A DNA stretch of 64,000 nt from Lysobacterales bacterium (GCA_015655335.1 JAATFF010000069.1:1-64000); one strand, 5' to 3'; positions 17,869 to 28,206 are shown, counted from the stretch's first letter. The notes: generated by a model from the letters alone, not told the origin. A program made the numbers and translations.

Positions 17869-17894
17869 TCCGGCTCAATCTGAGGAGTTTCCAC

Positions 17895-18581
17895 ATGTTG
17901 CGTCATTTGGCTTTAGCCACCGCCATCGCACTGGGCAGCGTCGTCATCGGCGCGCCGGCCTTCGCGCAGGATGCATCGGGCGCGCAGGCGTCCAGCGCGG
18001 CGACGCCGCAGCAGGTCGTGTCTCAGATCACCCATGACCTCGATACCCAGATCGCTGATCACAAGGCTGAGCTGCAGAACAATAAACCCAAGCTGGTGGC
18101 GTTGATCAACCAGATCTTCTTGCCCCATTTCGACACCGACTGGGCGTCGATTCTGGTGCTGGGAATGAATGCGCGTACCGCGACTCCTGAGCAGCGTTCG
18201 CGCTTTGCCAAGGCATTCTACACCTCGCTGACGAATCGTTATGCCGACGGCTTGCTCAGCTACACCAAGGGCACCGTGAAGGTGCTTCCGTTCAACGGGC
18301 AGCTCAACGACAAGTACACCGTTGTGGCGACACAGGTGAGCACGAACGACAACAAGACTATTTCGGTCAACTATGTGTTCCACAAGACCGCCGACGGTCA
18401 GTGGAAGGCTTACGACGTGATCATCGAAGGTATCTCGTACATCACCAACTACCGTAACCAGGTCGATGCGCAGATCAAGAAGGAAGGCCTGGACAAGCTG
18501 ACCCAGGATCTGGAGACACAAGGCGATCAGGCGCTGAAGTCGATGGAACAACAGGACAGCAAGGCCAATGGCGCCAAGTAA
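17895..18581 (+). CDS. mlaC: Periplasmic phospholipid shuttle MlaC
   Basis: Soluble carrier that ferries phospholipid between outer-membrane MlaA and inner-membrane MlaFEDB. 228 residues with a cleavable signal peptide (MLRHLALATAIALGSVVIG, cleavage after AFA). Family features include NKPKLVALINQIFLPHFDTDW, then ASILVLG and FAKAFYTSLTNRYADGLLSY, and YDVIIEGISYITNYRNQ near the C-terminus. The ATG at 17895 has a strong SD (gaggag at 17882-17887). It ends 14 bases inside mlaB, so translation is probably coupled. Confidence 0.93.
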   Translation: MLRHLALATAIALGSVVIGAPAFAQDASGAQASSAATPQQVVSQITHDLDTQIADHKAELQNNKPKLVALINQIFLPHFDTDWASILVLGMNARTATPEQRSRFAKAFYTSLTNRYADGLLSYTKGTVKVLPFNGQLNDKYTVVATQVSTNDNKTISVNYVFHKTADGQWKAYDVIIEGISYITNYRNQVDAQIKKEGLDKLTQDLETQGDQALKSMEQQDSKANGAK

Positions 18582-18882
18582 AGCCGGCAAAAACGACTTT
18601 CGCGTCGCCTCGGATGCGCCCGATACGGTCGCCGTGTCCGGCGCCCTGAATTTTGCGACAGCTGCCAACGCGCTCGTCGCACTGCGAACCGCGTTAGGCC
18701 ACGGCGATCCTCGGCTGCTGGATTTGTCGGGAGTCACCAGTTGCGATAGCGCAGGCCTGGCTTGCATCTTGGCAGCGCTTGCCGAGACCGATCGCAACGG
18801 TCGCCACGTTACTGCGCGGCAGATGCCGGACGGTATGCGCAGCCTGGCGCAAGTTTGCGGCGTGGAGCCGTTGCTGCAGTAA
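18568..18882 (+). CDS. mlaB: STAS-domain protein MlaB
   Basis: Small cytoplasmic STAS protein (104 residues) that binds MlaF and is needed for its stability and activity. The sequence shows the STAS pattern: a first strand VAVSGALNF, then LLDLSGVTSCDSAGLACILAAL, where the conserved D-S-x-G-L turn sits, and a C-terminal helix. The overlap with mlaC and position at the end of mlaFEDCB support the assignment. A strong bidirectional terminator follows 20 bp later. Confidence 0.88.
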   Translation: MAPSKAGKNDFRVASDAPDTVAVSGALNFATAANALVALRTALGHGDPRLLDLSGVTSCDSAGLACILAALAETDRNGRHVTARQMPDGMRSLAQVCGVEPLLQ

Positions 18883-18901
18883 ATCCGCAGGTTTAATCCA
18901 T

Positions 18902-18934
18902 AAAAAAACGGGGCCGATGGCCCCGTTTTTTTTA
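18902..18934. terminator. Bidirectional terminator between mlaB and mlaA
   Basis: A stem of cggggcc/ggccccg with loop gat, flanked by an A run on the left and a run of eight Ts on the right (18926-18933), so it works as an intrinsic terminator in both directions. It lies between the convergent mlaB and mlaA genes. Confidence 0.9.
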
Positions 18935-18948
18935 TCCTAGCAGCGTGA

Positions 18949-19803
18949 TTATTGATTGCCGGCCGGCTGGCCTGACGTACCTTGCTGCTTCTGCTTTTGT
19001 TCCCACTGCTGCTGCTCTTTGAGCAACTGGTCGGGATCGAAGTTCTGCTGATTGTTGGAACCTTGCTGAAGCTGCAGCATCACATCGGCCGGTGGATTGC
19101 CATCGTAAAGCTTGTTGAGGCGAGTCTGTCGCCAAGCATCGCGTATGAACGCGTAAGGATCGTAAGCCGTCTTCAGGAAGCTGTCGGCATCGAGCAGCTG
19201 CGCGCGCATCTGGATGAAATAGACCACTTCGGGGATGTAGTACTGACCATCTTTGAAGTTGTGGTTGCGCTCGACATAGCTTAGCGGATCAAAGAGATAG
19301 CCGTCGACAGGGTACTGCCAGACGTCGCGCATCGTCGTTGGGCCCAGCAGCGGCACCATGAGGAAATCGCCTTCCGGCACGCCCCAGCGGGCGAGGGTGA
19401 TGCCGAAATCGGTTTCTTTAAGCGGGATCTGCATCGACGTCGCCGGGTCGAAAAAACCAGCCAGGCCTACCGTCAGGTTGATCATCAGGCGGCCGGTGTC
19501 GGCCATCGCGTCGCTGGGTCGCGCCTGCAATACGCTGTTGGCGATGCTGATCGGCAGCTTGATATTGGTGAAGAAGTTGCTGATGCCGGTCTGCACCGGC
19601 TTGGGCGTGACCTTGGTGTAGCCCACCGCAACGGGGCGCAGCACTGCCTGATCCAGCGCATTGTTGAAGGCGTAGCTCTTACGGTTGAATTTCTCCAGCG
19701 GGTCGTCCGTACGGGGCTTGGCGATGGCGCAGCCGGCAAGCACGGTAACGGCGACCAGGGGGAGGAGACGGCTCAGTAAAGCGAGGCGGGGCAGGGAGGG
19801 CAT
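18949..19803 (-). CDS. mlaA: Outer-membrane lipoprotein MlaA (VacJ)
   Basis: Lipoprotein that removes misplaced phospholipid from the outer leaflet and passes it to MlaC. 284 residues. Signal peptide with lipobox LAGC, the lipidated Cys being C25. Family motifs: DPLEKFNRKSYAFNNALDQ, RPVAVGYTKVTPKPVQTGISNFF, LINLTVGL-type segment MINLTVGLAGFFDPAT and the GPTTMRD turn. The C-terminus has a Gln-rich low-complexity tail (LKEQQQWEQKQKQQ). It is convergent with mlaFEDCB, so the full Mla pathway is encoded within 4.5 kb, though not in one transcript. Confidence 0.93.
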   Translation of the reverse strand: MPSLPRLALLSRLLPLVAVTVLAGCAIAKPRTDDPLEKFNRKSYAFNNALDQAVLRPVAVGYTKVTPKPVQTGISNFFTNIKLPISIANSVLQARPSDAMADTGRLMINLTVGLAGFFDPATSMQIPLKETDFGITLARWGVPEGDFLMVPLLGPTTMRDVWQYPVDGYLFDPLSYVERNHNFKDGQYYIPEVVYFIQMRAQLLDADSFLKTAYDPYAFIRDAWRQTRLNKLYDGNPPADVMLQLQQGSNNQQNFDPDQLLKEQQQWEQKQKQQGTSGQPAGNQ

Positions 19804-19929
19804 AGACTGGGAATCCGCTCAAAAGTGGGGATATCGTAAAATTGTACTTGCTAGTTTTATATTGTGCACGGCTTACGGGCGTCTTTCGAGCTGGCGCACC
19901 GTAGCCGGACATGATAAGAGTCAATCGCA

Positions 19930-19958
19930 TTGCCAGCCAAGTGGCTGCCCGATAAACT
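19930..19958 (+). promoter_or_regulatory. Possible sigma-70 promoter for rpoZ-spoT
   Basis: ttgcca at 19930-19935 and taaact at 19953-19958, separated by 17 bp, lie about 40 bp before the rpoZ start. Each box keeps four or five consensus bases. This is the best candidate in the 196-bp mlaA-rpoZ gap, but no experimental support exists. Confidence 0.35.
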
Positions 19959-19999
19959 GTACGACCGCATAAGTAGCTTTCTAGCTTAAGGATTTCCCC

Positions 20000-20290
20000 A
20001 TGGCCCGCATTACCGTGGAAGACTGCCTAGAGGTAGTCGACAACCGCTTCGAACTGGTGCTGATGGCGACCAAGCGCGCCCGCCAGCTCGCTAACGGTGC
20101 CGAACCGGCCGTCAACCCCGACAACGACAAGCCGACGGTGTTGGCGCTGCGTGAGATCGCCGATCGCCGCATCGACCAGACCACCATCGACGAGATCGAT
20201 CGCGCCGAGCGCGAGCGTGCCGAGCGTGAGGCCCTGGAATGGGCGGCGCAGGAAGTCGATGACGATCTCTCCAAAGGTGGAGATGACTGA
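20000..20290 (+). CDS. rpoZ: RNA polymerase omega subunit
   Basis: Small (96 residues) RNA polymerase subunit that helps fold beta-prime and forms part of the ppGpp site 1. The N-terminus [33 protein letters not shown] is the canonical omega motif, and [12 protein letters not shown] follows. The tail is acidic. An SD-like aagga precedes the ATG. It directly precedes spoT, the classical pairing that places the ppGpp target subunit beside the ppGpp enzyme. Confidence 0.96.
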   Translation: MARITVEDCLEVVDNRFELVLMATKRARQLANGAEPAVNPDNDKPTVLALREIADRRIDQTTIDEIDRAERERAEREALEWAAQEVDDDLSKGGDD

Positions 20291-20432
20291 TGGACGGCGG
20301 CGGCTGTCGACAGTGCAGTCGTCGCACCGGTGATACCGGGCTGATAGGCGGCACTGCGCGCCTTGTTTGTCCGCACCAAGTCCATATTCATCAACCCAGC
20401 GAGGCGATCGCCTGAAGGGGCGTCGTGATCCC

Positions 20433-22595
20433 ATGCCGGCGGCCACGCATCCCTCTGCTGAGGATACGTCTGCACTGCCACCTTACGTGCTGGCGCTAAA
20501 AGAGCGCATTGCCTATCTGCCAGAGCAGCACGTGGCGCGTGTGCTGCGCGCCTATGAAGTGGGTGCGGTGGCGCACGACGGGCAAACGCGTAAAAGCGGT
20601 GAGCCCTATATCACCCATCCGATCGCCGTAGCCGGCATCCTCGCCGAGTTCGGCATGGATGCGGAAACGATCATTGCAGCGATCCTGCACGACACGCTGG
20701 AAGACACGGCGCTCAGTCGCACCGCGCTCGCCAGCGAATTCGGCGAGCCCGTGGCCGAATTGGTCGATGGCGTCACCAAGCTGGACAAGATGCGCTTCAG
20801 CAACCGGCAGGAGGCCGATGCGGAAAGTTTCCGCAAGATGCTGCTGGCCATGGCGCGCGATCTGCGCGTCATCCTGATCAAGCTCGCCGACCGTTTGCAC
20901 AACATGCGCACGCTGGGTGCCAAGGATGCCGATTCGCGTCGGCGTATTGCCCGCGAGACGCTGGAGATCTACGCGCCCATCGCGCAGCGCCTGGGCATGA
21001 ACAAAATCAAGGCCGAGCTGCAGGACCTGGGTTTTCGCGCGCTTTATCCGGATCGCTACCGTGTTATCAGCGAACGCATCCGCGCCGCGCTCGGCAATCG
21101 TCGCGAGGCCATGGGGCGCATCGAAGGCGCGCTATCCGCCCGGTTGATTGAAGACCGGATTCCCGTGCGCGTGGTCGGACGCATCAAGTCGCCGTGGAGC
21201 ATCTATTCGAAGATGCACAACGAGCACAAGAGCTTTGCCCAGTTGATGGATGTGTACGGATTCCGCGTCGTCACCGATAGCGCAATGAGCTGCTACATGG
21301 CGCTGGGTGTCGTGCACGCGTTGTACAAACCGGTCGATCGCCGTTTCAAGGATTTCATCGCCATTCCCAAGGCCAACGGTTATCAATCGTTGCACACCGT
21401 GTTGCTTGGGCCGTTTGGCGCACCTATCGAAGTACAGATACGCACCGAGGAGATGGATTCGGTTGCCGAGCGCGGCGTAGCGGCGCATTGGGCGTACAAA
21501 ACCGATAGCGGTCCGGCCAACAGCGCACAAGCGCGTGCGCGCGAATGGCTTTCCGCACTGGCCGATAGCCAAGCGAATACGCCTTCTGCGGCAGAGTTCA
21601 TCGAGAACGTCAAAATCGACTTGTTCCCTGATGAAACCTACCTGTTCACCCCGCGCGGCGACATTCTCTCGTTGCCGCGCAACGCTACGGCACTGGACTT
21701 CGCGTATGCGGTGCATACCGACGTTGGCGACCATGCCGTAGCGGTGCGTGTCGACAAGAAGCTGCTGCCGCTGCGCACGCGACTGGAGTCGGGACAGTTG
21801 GTGGAGATCATCACCGCGCCTTCCGCTGTGCCGAATCCGGCGTGGCTGGAATTTGTTGTTACCGGCAAAGCGCGTACGGCGATTCGACAATACCTGAAGC
21901 ATTTGCAGCACGAGGACGCGGTGGACTTCGGGCATCGCATGCTCGACCGTGCGCTCGACGCGCTTGGCACCAGTCTCGATGCGATTCAGCCGGCGGCGCT
22001 GGAGCGCTTCCTGCATAAATCCAAGTTCAAACGCCTGGAAGAGTTGTTGTCGGACATCGCGTTGGGTAATCGCATGCCAGACCAGGTGGCTAGTCAACTG
22101 GTCGCATCGCGCGGCACTGCTGCGCGGGGTGCCGGCGTGCCGCACGTGGCGGAAAATATCCGCATCACGGGCGCCGAGCGTGGCGTATTGAGTTTCGCCA
22201 ACTGCTGCCATCCACTGCCTGGCGACGAGATCATCGGTTACCTCTCGCCCGGCAAAGGCATCGTCGTGCATCGCACGGAATGCCCCAACGTGGCTGAATT
22301 GCGCAAATCTCCCGAGCGTTGCGTGGCCATCGAGTGGGATCGTGACGTGCAAGGCGATTACCGCGCCGAACTGCGCATTGAAGTCATCAACCGTCCGGGT
22401 GTGCTCGCGACGGTGGCTGCGGCGATCGCGGCTGCCGATTCCAATATTGAAAATGTGGAATATGTCGAGCGCGATATGGCCGCCGCGACGCTCCTGTTCA
22501 CGATCGAAGTGAAGAACCGCAAGCATCTGGCCGAAGTGATTCGGCGCGTGCGTCGCACGGGTGTGGTCAGTGGCGCGTATCGTTATCCGTTGTGA
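20433..22595 (+). CDS. spoT: Bifunctional (p)ppGpp synthetase/hydrolase SpoT
   Basis: Long RSH enzyme of 720 residues. The HD hydrolase domain is intact (ITHPIAVAGIL and AAILHDTLEDT). In the synthetase domain the loop RFKDFIAIPKANGYQSLHT carries the RFKD form found in SpoT-type bifunctional enzymes rather than the EXDD form of RelA. TGS domain (LFTPRGDILSLPRNATALDFAYAVHTDVG), zinc-finger region CCHPLPGDEIIGY and C-terminal ACT domain (ELRIEVINRPGVLATVAAAI) follow. The ATG at 20433 is chosen because the family N-terminus starts nearby; in-frame sequence upstream to 20367 is weak. A 142-bp gap separates it from rpoZ; ridA follows. Confidence 0.95.
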   Translation: MPAATHPSAEDTSALPPYVLALKERIAYLPEQHVARVLRAYEVGAVAHDGQTRKSGEPYITHPIAVAGILAEFGMDAETIIAAILHDTLEDTALSRTALASEFGEPVAELVDGVTKLDKMRFSNRQEADAESFRKMLLAMARDLRVILIKLADRLHNMRTLGAKDADSRRRIARETLEIYAPIAQRLGMNKIKAELQDLGFRALYPDRYRVISERIRAALGNRREAMGRIEGALSARLIEDRIPVRVVGRIKSPWSIYSKMHNEHKSFAQLMDVYGFRVVTDSAMSCYMALGVVHALYKPVDRRFKDFIAIPKANGYQSLHTVLLGPFGAPIEVQIRTEEMDSVAERGVAAHWAYKTDSGPANSAQARAREWLSALADSQANTPSAAEFIENVKIDLFPDETYLFTPRGDILSLPRNATALDFAYAVHTDVGDHAVAVRVDKKLLPLRTRLESGQLVEIITAPSAVPNPAWLEFVVTGKARTAIRQYLKHLQHEDAVDFGHRMLDRALDALGTSLDAIQPAALERFLHKSKFKRLEELLSDIALGNRMPDQVASQLVASRGTAARGAGVPHVAENIRITGAERGVLSFANCCHPLPGDEIIGYLSPGKGIVVHRTECPNVAELRKSPERCVAIEWDRDVQGDYRAELRIEVINRPGVLATVAAAIAAADSNIENVEYVERDMAAATLLFTIEVKNRKHLAEVIRRVRRTGVVSGAYRYPL

Positions 22596-22677
22596 TGCGG
22601 GTGCAGGGGCGTAAGGCTACGCTGCGCTCGCACCGTCAGTCGTTCTACACTTCATTTTTTCGTACGGATCACCTAAT

Positions 22678-23061
22678 ATGCCTCGCCCAATTATTGCCAC
22701 CGACAATGCTCCTGCCGCTATCGGCCCTTCCTCGCAAGCTGTGCGTGCGGGCAACACGGTGTATTTCTCCGGCCAGATTCCGCTCGATCCCACAACCGGT
22801 GCATTGGTCGAAGGCGATATCAGCACGCAAACGCGTCGCGTGTTCGACAACCTCGTAGCGGTCGCTGAAGCGGCCGGCGGTTCACTGGCGCAGATCGTGC
22901 GCGTGGGCATCTACGTCACCGATCTGGCCAACTTCGCTGCGGTCAACGCCGTCATGGGTGAGTACTTTCAGCAGCCGTATCCGGCACGCTCCACCATCGA
23001 AGTTTCCGGCTTGCCCAAAGGTGCGCACGTCGAGGTCGATGCGGTGATGGTGCTGGACTGA
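22678..23061 (+). CDS. ridA: RidA family enamine/imine deaminase
   Basis: 127-residue protein that hydrolyses reactive 2-aminoacrylate and related imines released by PLP enzymes; a trimer with the active site at subunit interfaces. Signatures include [37 protein letters not shown] and the C-terminal [20 protein letters not shown], in which the Arg after PA is the substrate-binding Arg. The position downstream of spoT and upstream of recG is conserved in related genomes. The start is the ATG at 22678, though its SD is weak. Confidence 0.94.
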   Translation: MPRPIIATDNAPAAIGPSSQAVRAGNTVYFSGQIPLDPTTGALVEGDISTQTRRVFDNLVAVAEAAGGSLAQIVRVGIYVTDLANFAAVNAVMGEYFQQPYPARSTIEVSGLPKGAHVEVDAVMVLD

Positions 23062-23141
23062 TCGATCTATGCGTCGACTGCTGACAACCATGGTCGGCAG
23101 TCACGTCGCCGCCGTGCGCTCGCTCGGTTAGTCTTGTATCG

Positions 23142-25256
23142 ATGGCCGCCACCAAACCTCATTCGACAATCGAAACGACTGCCGATCCGGGTAGTTTGCC
23201 CGTGACCACGCTTGGCGGCGTTGGGCCTGCTTTGGTTGAAATGCTGGCTCGGCTCGGCTTGCACCGAGTGCAGGATCTCTGGTTTCACCTGCCGCTTCGC
23301 TACGAAGATCGCACTCATCTGACCCCGCTGGCGGATTTGCGTCCAGGCATGCGCGCACAAGTGGTGGGTGTCGTAGAGGCTGTCGAAAAGACGTATCGCT
23401 ACCGCCCGCAACTGAAAGTGGCCATTGGCGATGGCGTTATGCAAACGCTGCTGTTGCGCTTCTTTCATTTCAATCGTGCGCAGGCGGAGCAGTTGCGACA
23501 AGGCATTCGTCTGCTTTGCTACGGCGAGGTGCGCCAAGGTTCCGGCAGTCTGGAAATGGTGCACCCGCAGTACCAACGTCTTGCAGAGAGCGCCGACATC
23601 GCGCTAGACGACCGGCTTAGCCCTGTCTATCCCACCACCGAGGGACTTGGCCAGAAACGTTTGGCGGGCGTGATCGCCAAGGCATTGCAGCTTTTGCCAA
23701 CCGCAGAACAACTTGAACTGATCCCGCCGTCGTTGTGTGCCGATCATGGGTTGACATCGTTACGCGAAGCGTTGCTGTATGTGCATCGTCCGCCACCCGA
23801 TGCGCCGATAGATCAACTGACGCAAGGAACGCATCCCGCACAACAGCACTTGGCCTTTGAAGAATTGCTGACCCAGCATATGAGCCTGAAGCGATTGCGC
23901 GCGGCCGTGCGCGAGCGTCGCGCGCCGGTGCTCGGTGGCGATGGTGGCCTGCGACGACGCTGGCTGGAAAGCTTGCCGTTTCAGCTGACGTCGGCGCAGC
24001 AACGTGTCACGAAGGAAATTGCCGCCGATACGACGCAGCCGCGGCCCATGCTTCGTTTGGTGCAAGGCGACGTCGGTTCCGGCAAGACCGCCGTGGCGTG
24101 CGCAGCGGCGTTGGACGCCGTGGAGGCCGGTTATCAGGTTGCCTTGATGGCGCCCACGGAATTGCTGGCCGAGCAGCATCTGCGCAATTTTCGACATTGG
24201 TTGGAACCGCTGGGTATGGCGGTGGAATGGTTGGCCGGCAAGCAACAGGGCAAGGCACGTTTGCAGGCCATGCGCCGTGTTGCCGAAGGTGCACCGATGG
24301 TCATCGGTACCCACGCGCTGATGCAGGAGAGCGTCGAATTTGCGCGGCTAGGGTTGGTCATCGTCGATGAGCAGCATCGATTTGGCGTGCAACAACGCCT
24401 TGCATTACGCGACAAGGGATTGGAGGGCGAGTTAGTGCCGCATCAACTGGTGCTAACCGCTACGCCGATTCCACGCACGCTGGCCATGAGTGCGTATGCC
24501 GATCTGGATATCTCCGCAATCGATGAGCTACCACCGGGCCGCACGCCGGTGCAGACCATCGCGATCTCCAATGCGCGACGTGTTGAAGTCATCGAACGCA
24601 TTCACGCTGCGGGCGCGGAAGGGCGTCAGGTTTATTGGGTCTGCACCCTGATCGAGGAGTCCGAGCAACTGCGAGCGCAGGCCGCCGAAGCAGCGCACGC
24701 AGAACTGACGCACGCACTCGCCGATTGTCGTGTCGGCCTCATCCATGGGCGCATGAAGTCCAAGGAAAAGCAGGCGGCGATGGATGCTTTCAAGTCGGGT
24801 GAATTGGCCGTACTCGTCGCCACGACGGTGATTGAAGTGGGTGTCGACGTGCCCAACGCCAGCCTGATGGTGATCGAAAACAGCGAGCGTCTCGGTCTGG
24901 CTCAATTGCATCAATTGCGCGGGCGCGTAGGCCGCGGCGCGGTGGCCTCCAATTGCGTGTTGCTCTATCAGCCTCCACTGGGCCAGCTGGCGCGCGAACG
25001 ACTACAAGTGATGCGCGAGACCAACGATGGTTTTCGCATCGCCGAGAAAGACCTGGAGTTGCGTGGTCCAGGCGAGGTATTGGGCACGCGGCAGACCGGG
25101 CAATTGAGTTTTCGCATGGCCGACCTCGCGCGTGATGCGCATCTGCTCCCCGCTGTGCAACGTGTCGGCGAGCAGATGCTGGCGCAGTATGGCGAGCAGG
25201 CAGGGCGACTGATCGAGCGCTGGATCGGCGGCGCGGCGCGCTATGCAAACGCGTAA
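23142..25256 (+). CDS. recG: ATP-dependent DNA helicase RecG
   Basis: Superfamily 2 helicase that remodels stalled forks and branched DNA. 704 residues, close to E. coli (693). The N-terminal wedge/OB domain starts with LPVTTLGGVGPALVEML. Walker A is VQGDVGSGKTAVAC, the DExH box is IVDEQHRFGVQQR, motif III is LTATPIPRTLAM, and GLIHGRMKSKEKQ and VATTVIEVGVDVPNA mark the second RecA domain, with QLRGRVGRG as motif VI. The TRG wedge follows near residue 620. The gene is intact. Confidence 0.96.
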   Translation: MAATKPHSTIETTADPGSLPVTTLGGVGPALVEMLARLGLHRVQDLWFHLPLRYEDRTHLTPLADLRPGMRAQVVGVVEAVEKTYRYRPQLKVAIGDGVMQTLLLRFFHFNRAQAEQLRQGIRLLCYGEVRQGSGSLEMVHPQYQRLAESADIALDDRLSPVYPTTEGLGQKRLAGVIAKALQLLPTAEQLELIPPSLCADHGLTSLREALLYVHRPPPDAPIDQLTQGTHPAQQHLAFEELLTQHMSLKRLRAAVRERRAPVLGGDGGLRRRWLESLPFQLTSAQQRVTKEIAADTTQPRPMLRLVQGDVGSGKTAVACAAALDAVEAGYQVALMAPTELLAEQHLRNFRHWLEPLGMAVEWLAGKQQGKARLQAMRRVAEGAPMVIGTHALMQESVEFARLGLVIVDEQHRFGVQQRLALRDKGLEGELVPHQLVLTATPIPRTLAMSAYADLDISAIDELPPGRTPVQTIAISNARRVEVIERIHAAGAEGRQVYWVCTLIEESEQLRAQAAEAAHAELTHALADCRVGLIHGRMKSKEKQAAMDAFKSGELAVLVATTVIEVGVDVPNASLMVIENSERLGLAQLHQLRGRVGRGAVASNCVLLYQPPLGQLARERLQVMRETNDGFRIAEKDLELRGPGEVLGTRQTGQLSFRMADLARDAHLLPAVQRVGEQMLAQYGEQAGRLIERWIGGAARYANA

Positions 25257-25341
25257 GCGGCCTGTTTGAAGCCGTGGTGGGCTAGCTCTCACGGCACGTG
25301 CCATCTAAGCTAACTGGCTTCCCTAGCGCACCCGTCCCCCT

Positions 25342-26274
25342 ATGAGCAAACCGCAGCTTCTCATCGACACCGACCCGGGCGTAGACGATGCCTTGGCGAT
25401 TCTGATGGCCCACGCCCATGCGGATGTCCTCGGTTTGAGCGTTGCCGCCGGGAATGTGGGTCTGACGCATACCGTGCGCAATGCGCGTAAGTTGGTAGAT
25501 CTGGTCGGCGCGTCGACGCCGATTTTCGCGGGCTGTCCATCGCCTTTAGTACGCTTGCCTGAAGAAGATGCAGCGTTCGTGCACGGTCGTGATGGGTTAG
25601 GCGATGTCGGATTTCCCGAGCCCACGGCGACGGTGACCGATGAGCACGCTGCACTCGCGCTGTTGCGATTGACCCGCGAGCGGCCCGGTGAAGTGACGCT
25701 GGTGGCGTTGGCGCCATTGACCAATCTGGCGCTCGCGCTAAAGCTCGATCCGACCTTGCCGCAGCGCGTGAAGCGATTGGTCGTGATGGGCGGTGCTGTG
25801 ACCGGTCACGGCAACACGGGTCGTGTACCAGCGGAGTTCAACGTCGGCTTCGATCCGGAAGCCGCACATATCGTGTTCGAAGGCTTTCCCGACTTCGATC
25901 TCGTCGATTGGGAGCTGACATTGCGCCATGCTTTCGATGAGGCCGAATTCGACCGATGGCTGGCGATGGGCGATCGGCGTGCCGCGTTCTTCGGGCGCGT
26001 CTATCAAGTCGCGCGCGAGACCAATCGTCAGCGCGAGCGCCATGGAATCATTGCGGCCGATGCGCTGGCGATGGCCGTGGCGATCGATCCTGCCATGATC
26101 GTGCGCAGCGAGCGCCGCCATGTCGGGGTGGAGCTGGATGGCCGTCTAACGCGCGGGGCGACGGTGGTCGACTGGGGCAACCGGCTCAAGCTGCCGGCCC
26201 GGGCGAACGTGGTGATGGAGTTGGATCATGCACGGTTCGGGGCCATGGTGCGCAAGGCCTTGGGGGCGCAATAG
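25342..26274 (+). CDS. Inosine-uridine preferring nucleoside hydrolase
   Basis: 310-residue cytoplasmic hydrolase that splits the N-glycosidic bond of nucleosides to free base and ribose. The calcium-binding signature DTDPGVDDA (residues about 9-17) is intact. The other metal and ribose ligands lie in VALAPLTNLA, MGGAVTGHGNTGRVPAEFNVGFDPEAA and the C-terminal DALAMAVAIDP. The exact base preference cannot be read from sequence; a role in purine or pyrimidine salvage is likely. It stands alone 85 bp after recG. Confidence 0.9.
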   Translation: MSKPQLLIDTDPGVDDALAILMAHAHADVLGLSVAAGNVGLTHTVRNARKLVDLVGASTPIFAGCPSPLVRLPEEDAAFVHGRDGLGDVGFPEPTATVTDEHAALALLRLTRERPGEVTLVALAPLTNLALALKLDPTLPQRVKRLVVMGGAVTGHGNTGRVPAEFNVGFDPEAAHIVFEGFPDFDLVDWELTLRHAFDEAEFDRWLAMGDRRAAFFGRVYQVARETNRQRERHGIIAADALAMAVAIDPAMIVRSERRHVGVELDGRLTRGATVVDWGNRLKLPARANVVMELDHARFGAMVRKALGAQ

Positions 26275-26298
26275 CCTGATTGCGCGGCGCATGGCGGG

Positions 26299-26328
26299 TT
26301 GACTAAGCCCTTGGAAGGTCAATATAAT
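26299..26328 (+). promoter_or_regulatory. Strong sigma-70 promoter of rpmE
   Basis: ttgact at 26299-26304 and a perfect tataat at 26323-26328, separated by 18 bp. The expected transcript starts near 26335, giving a leader of about 27 nt before the rpmE ATG at 26362. This is the clearest promoter in the window, as expected for a ribosomal protein gene. Confidence 0.8.
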
Positions 26329-26361
26329 GCCGCTCTTTTCACCCACCGCTTTGAGTCCGTC

Positions 26362-26607
26362 ATGAAGCCCGATATCCATCCGAATTACCGCCAGGTGGTG
26401 TTCCAGGACCTTTCGTCCGACTTCGCGTTTCTGACGCGTTCGACGATTGCAGCCAAGGAAACCGTCAAGTGGGAAGACGGCAACGAGTACCCGCTGATTA
26501 AGGTGGATATCTCCAGCCATTCGCACCCCTTTTACACTGGCAAGCAGAAGACCCTCGACGTGGGCGGCCGCGTGGACAAGTTCCGCCGCCGTTACGCGCA
26601 GAAGTAA
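26362..26607 (+). CDS. rpmE2: 50S ribosomal protein L31 type B (zinc-free)
   Basis: 81-residue ribosomal protein. [28 protein letters not shown] and [30 protein letters not shown] are typical L31 sequences. There are no cysteines at all, so it is the C-minus (type B, YkgM-like) form, which works without zinc; in some bacteria it replaces the zinc-binding form under zinc starvation. No Zur box was recognised, and the strong promoter suggests constitutive expression, so it may be the main L31 here. The start is the ATG before KPDIHP; the upstream in-frame TTG is the promoter's -35 box. Confidence 0.93.
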   Translation: MKPDIHPNYRQVVFQDLSSDFAFLTRSTIAAKETVKWEDGNEYPLIKVDISSHSHPFYTGKQKTLDVGGRVDKFRRRYAQK

Positions 26608-26614
26608 TCTGCAT

Positions 26615-26695
26615 ACCTGCAGTTCGAAGCAGGTTTAGTTTTACGAAAAGTTTTACGAAAACAGGGCAGGCCTCGCGGCTTGCCCTGTTTTTTTA
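26615..26695 (+). terminator. Double hairpin and terminator after rpmE
   Basis: First a 6-bp stem (acctgc/gcaggt at 26615-26634), then two perfect tandem copies of the 12-mer gttttacgaaaa (26638-26649 and 26650-26661), then a 10-bp stem with one mismatch (acagggcagg/cttgccctgt, 26661-26688) followed by seven Ts. The last hairpin is a clear intrinsic terminator for rpmE. Confidence 0.8.
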
Positions 26696-26740
26696 TGTCC
26701 GGGGACCGGACCGTGCGGCCTCGGATGTCAAAGGCCGATG

Positions 26741-26749
26741 TGCGATAAT
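26741..26749 (+). promoter_or_regulatory. Possible extended -10 promoter for gltA
   Basis: tgcgataat at 26741-26749 fits the extended -10 pattern (TG, one base, then a TATAAT-like box). No good -35 is seen 17 bp upstream, which is tolerated by extended -10 promoters. It lies about 100 bp before the gltA start. Confidence 0.35.
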
Positions 26750-26852
26750 GGATGAGATGCATCGCCGCTTCCCCACGGTGATGCGCCTTTCCCTCGCCGG
26801 CTGCTGCCGTTTTGCGGTTGCCCCGGTGGCGACCCATGCGTAGGAGGTTTCT

Positions 26853-28148
<1,296 letters not shown>

Positions 28149-28170
28149 TTGCAGATGCATCGATGTTTCA

Positions 28171-28206
28171 CGAAAACGCCCGGCCTATGTCGGGCGTTTT
28201 CGTTTC
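28171..28206 (+). terminator. Intrinsic terminator of gltA
   Basis: Perfect 12-bp stem, cgaaaacgcccg at 28171-28182 and its complement at 28191-28202, with an 8-base loop. The T-rich right arm (gttttcg) is followed by tttcg. It lies 22 bp after the gltA stop codon. Confidence 0.85.

Noticed and set aside
21132-22526. Long open frame (464 codons) antisense to spoT
   Set aside because: It mirrors a strongly conserved coding strand, a usual effect of GC-rich codons; it is rich in Arg/His/Gln and shows no domain.
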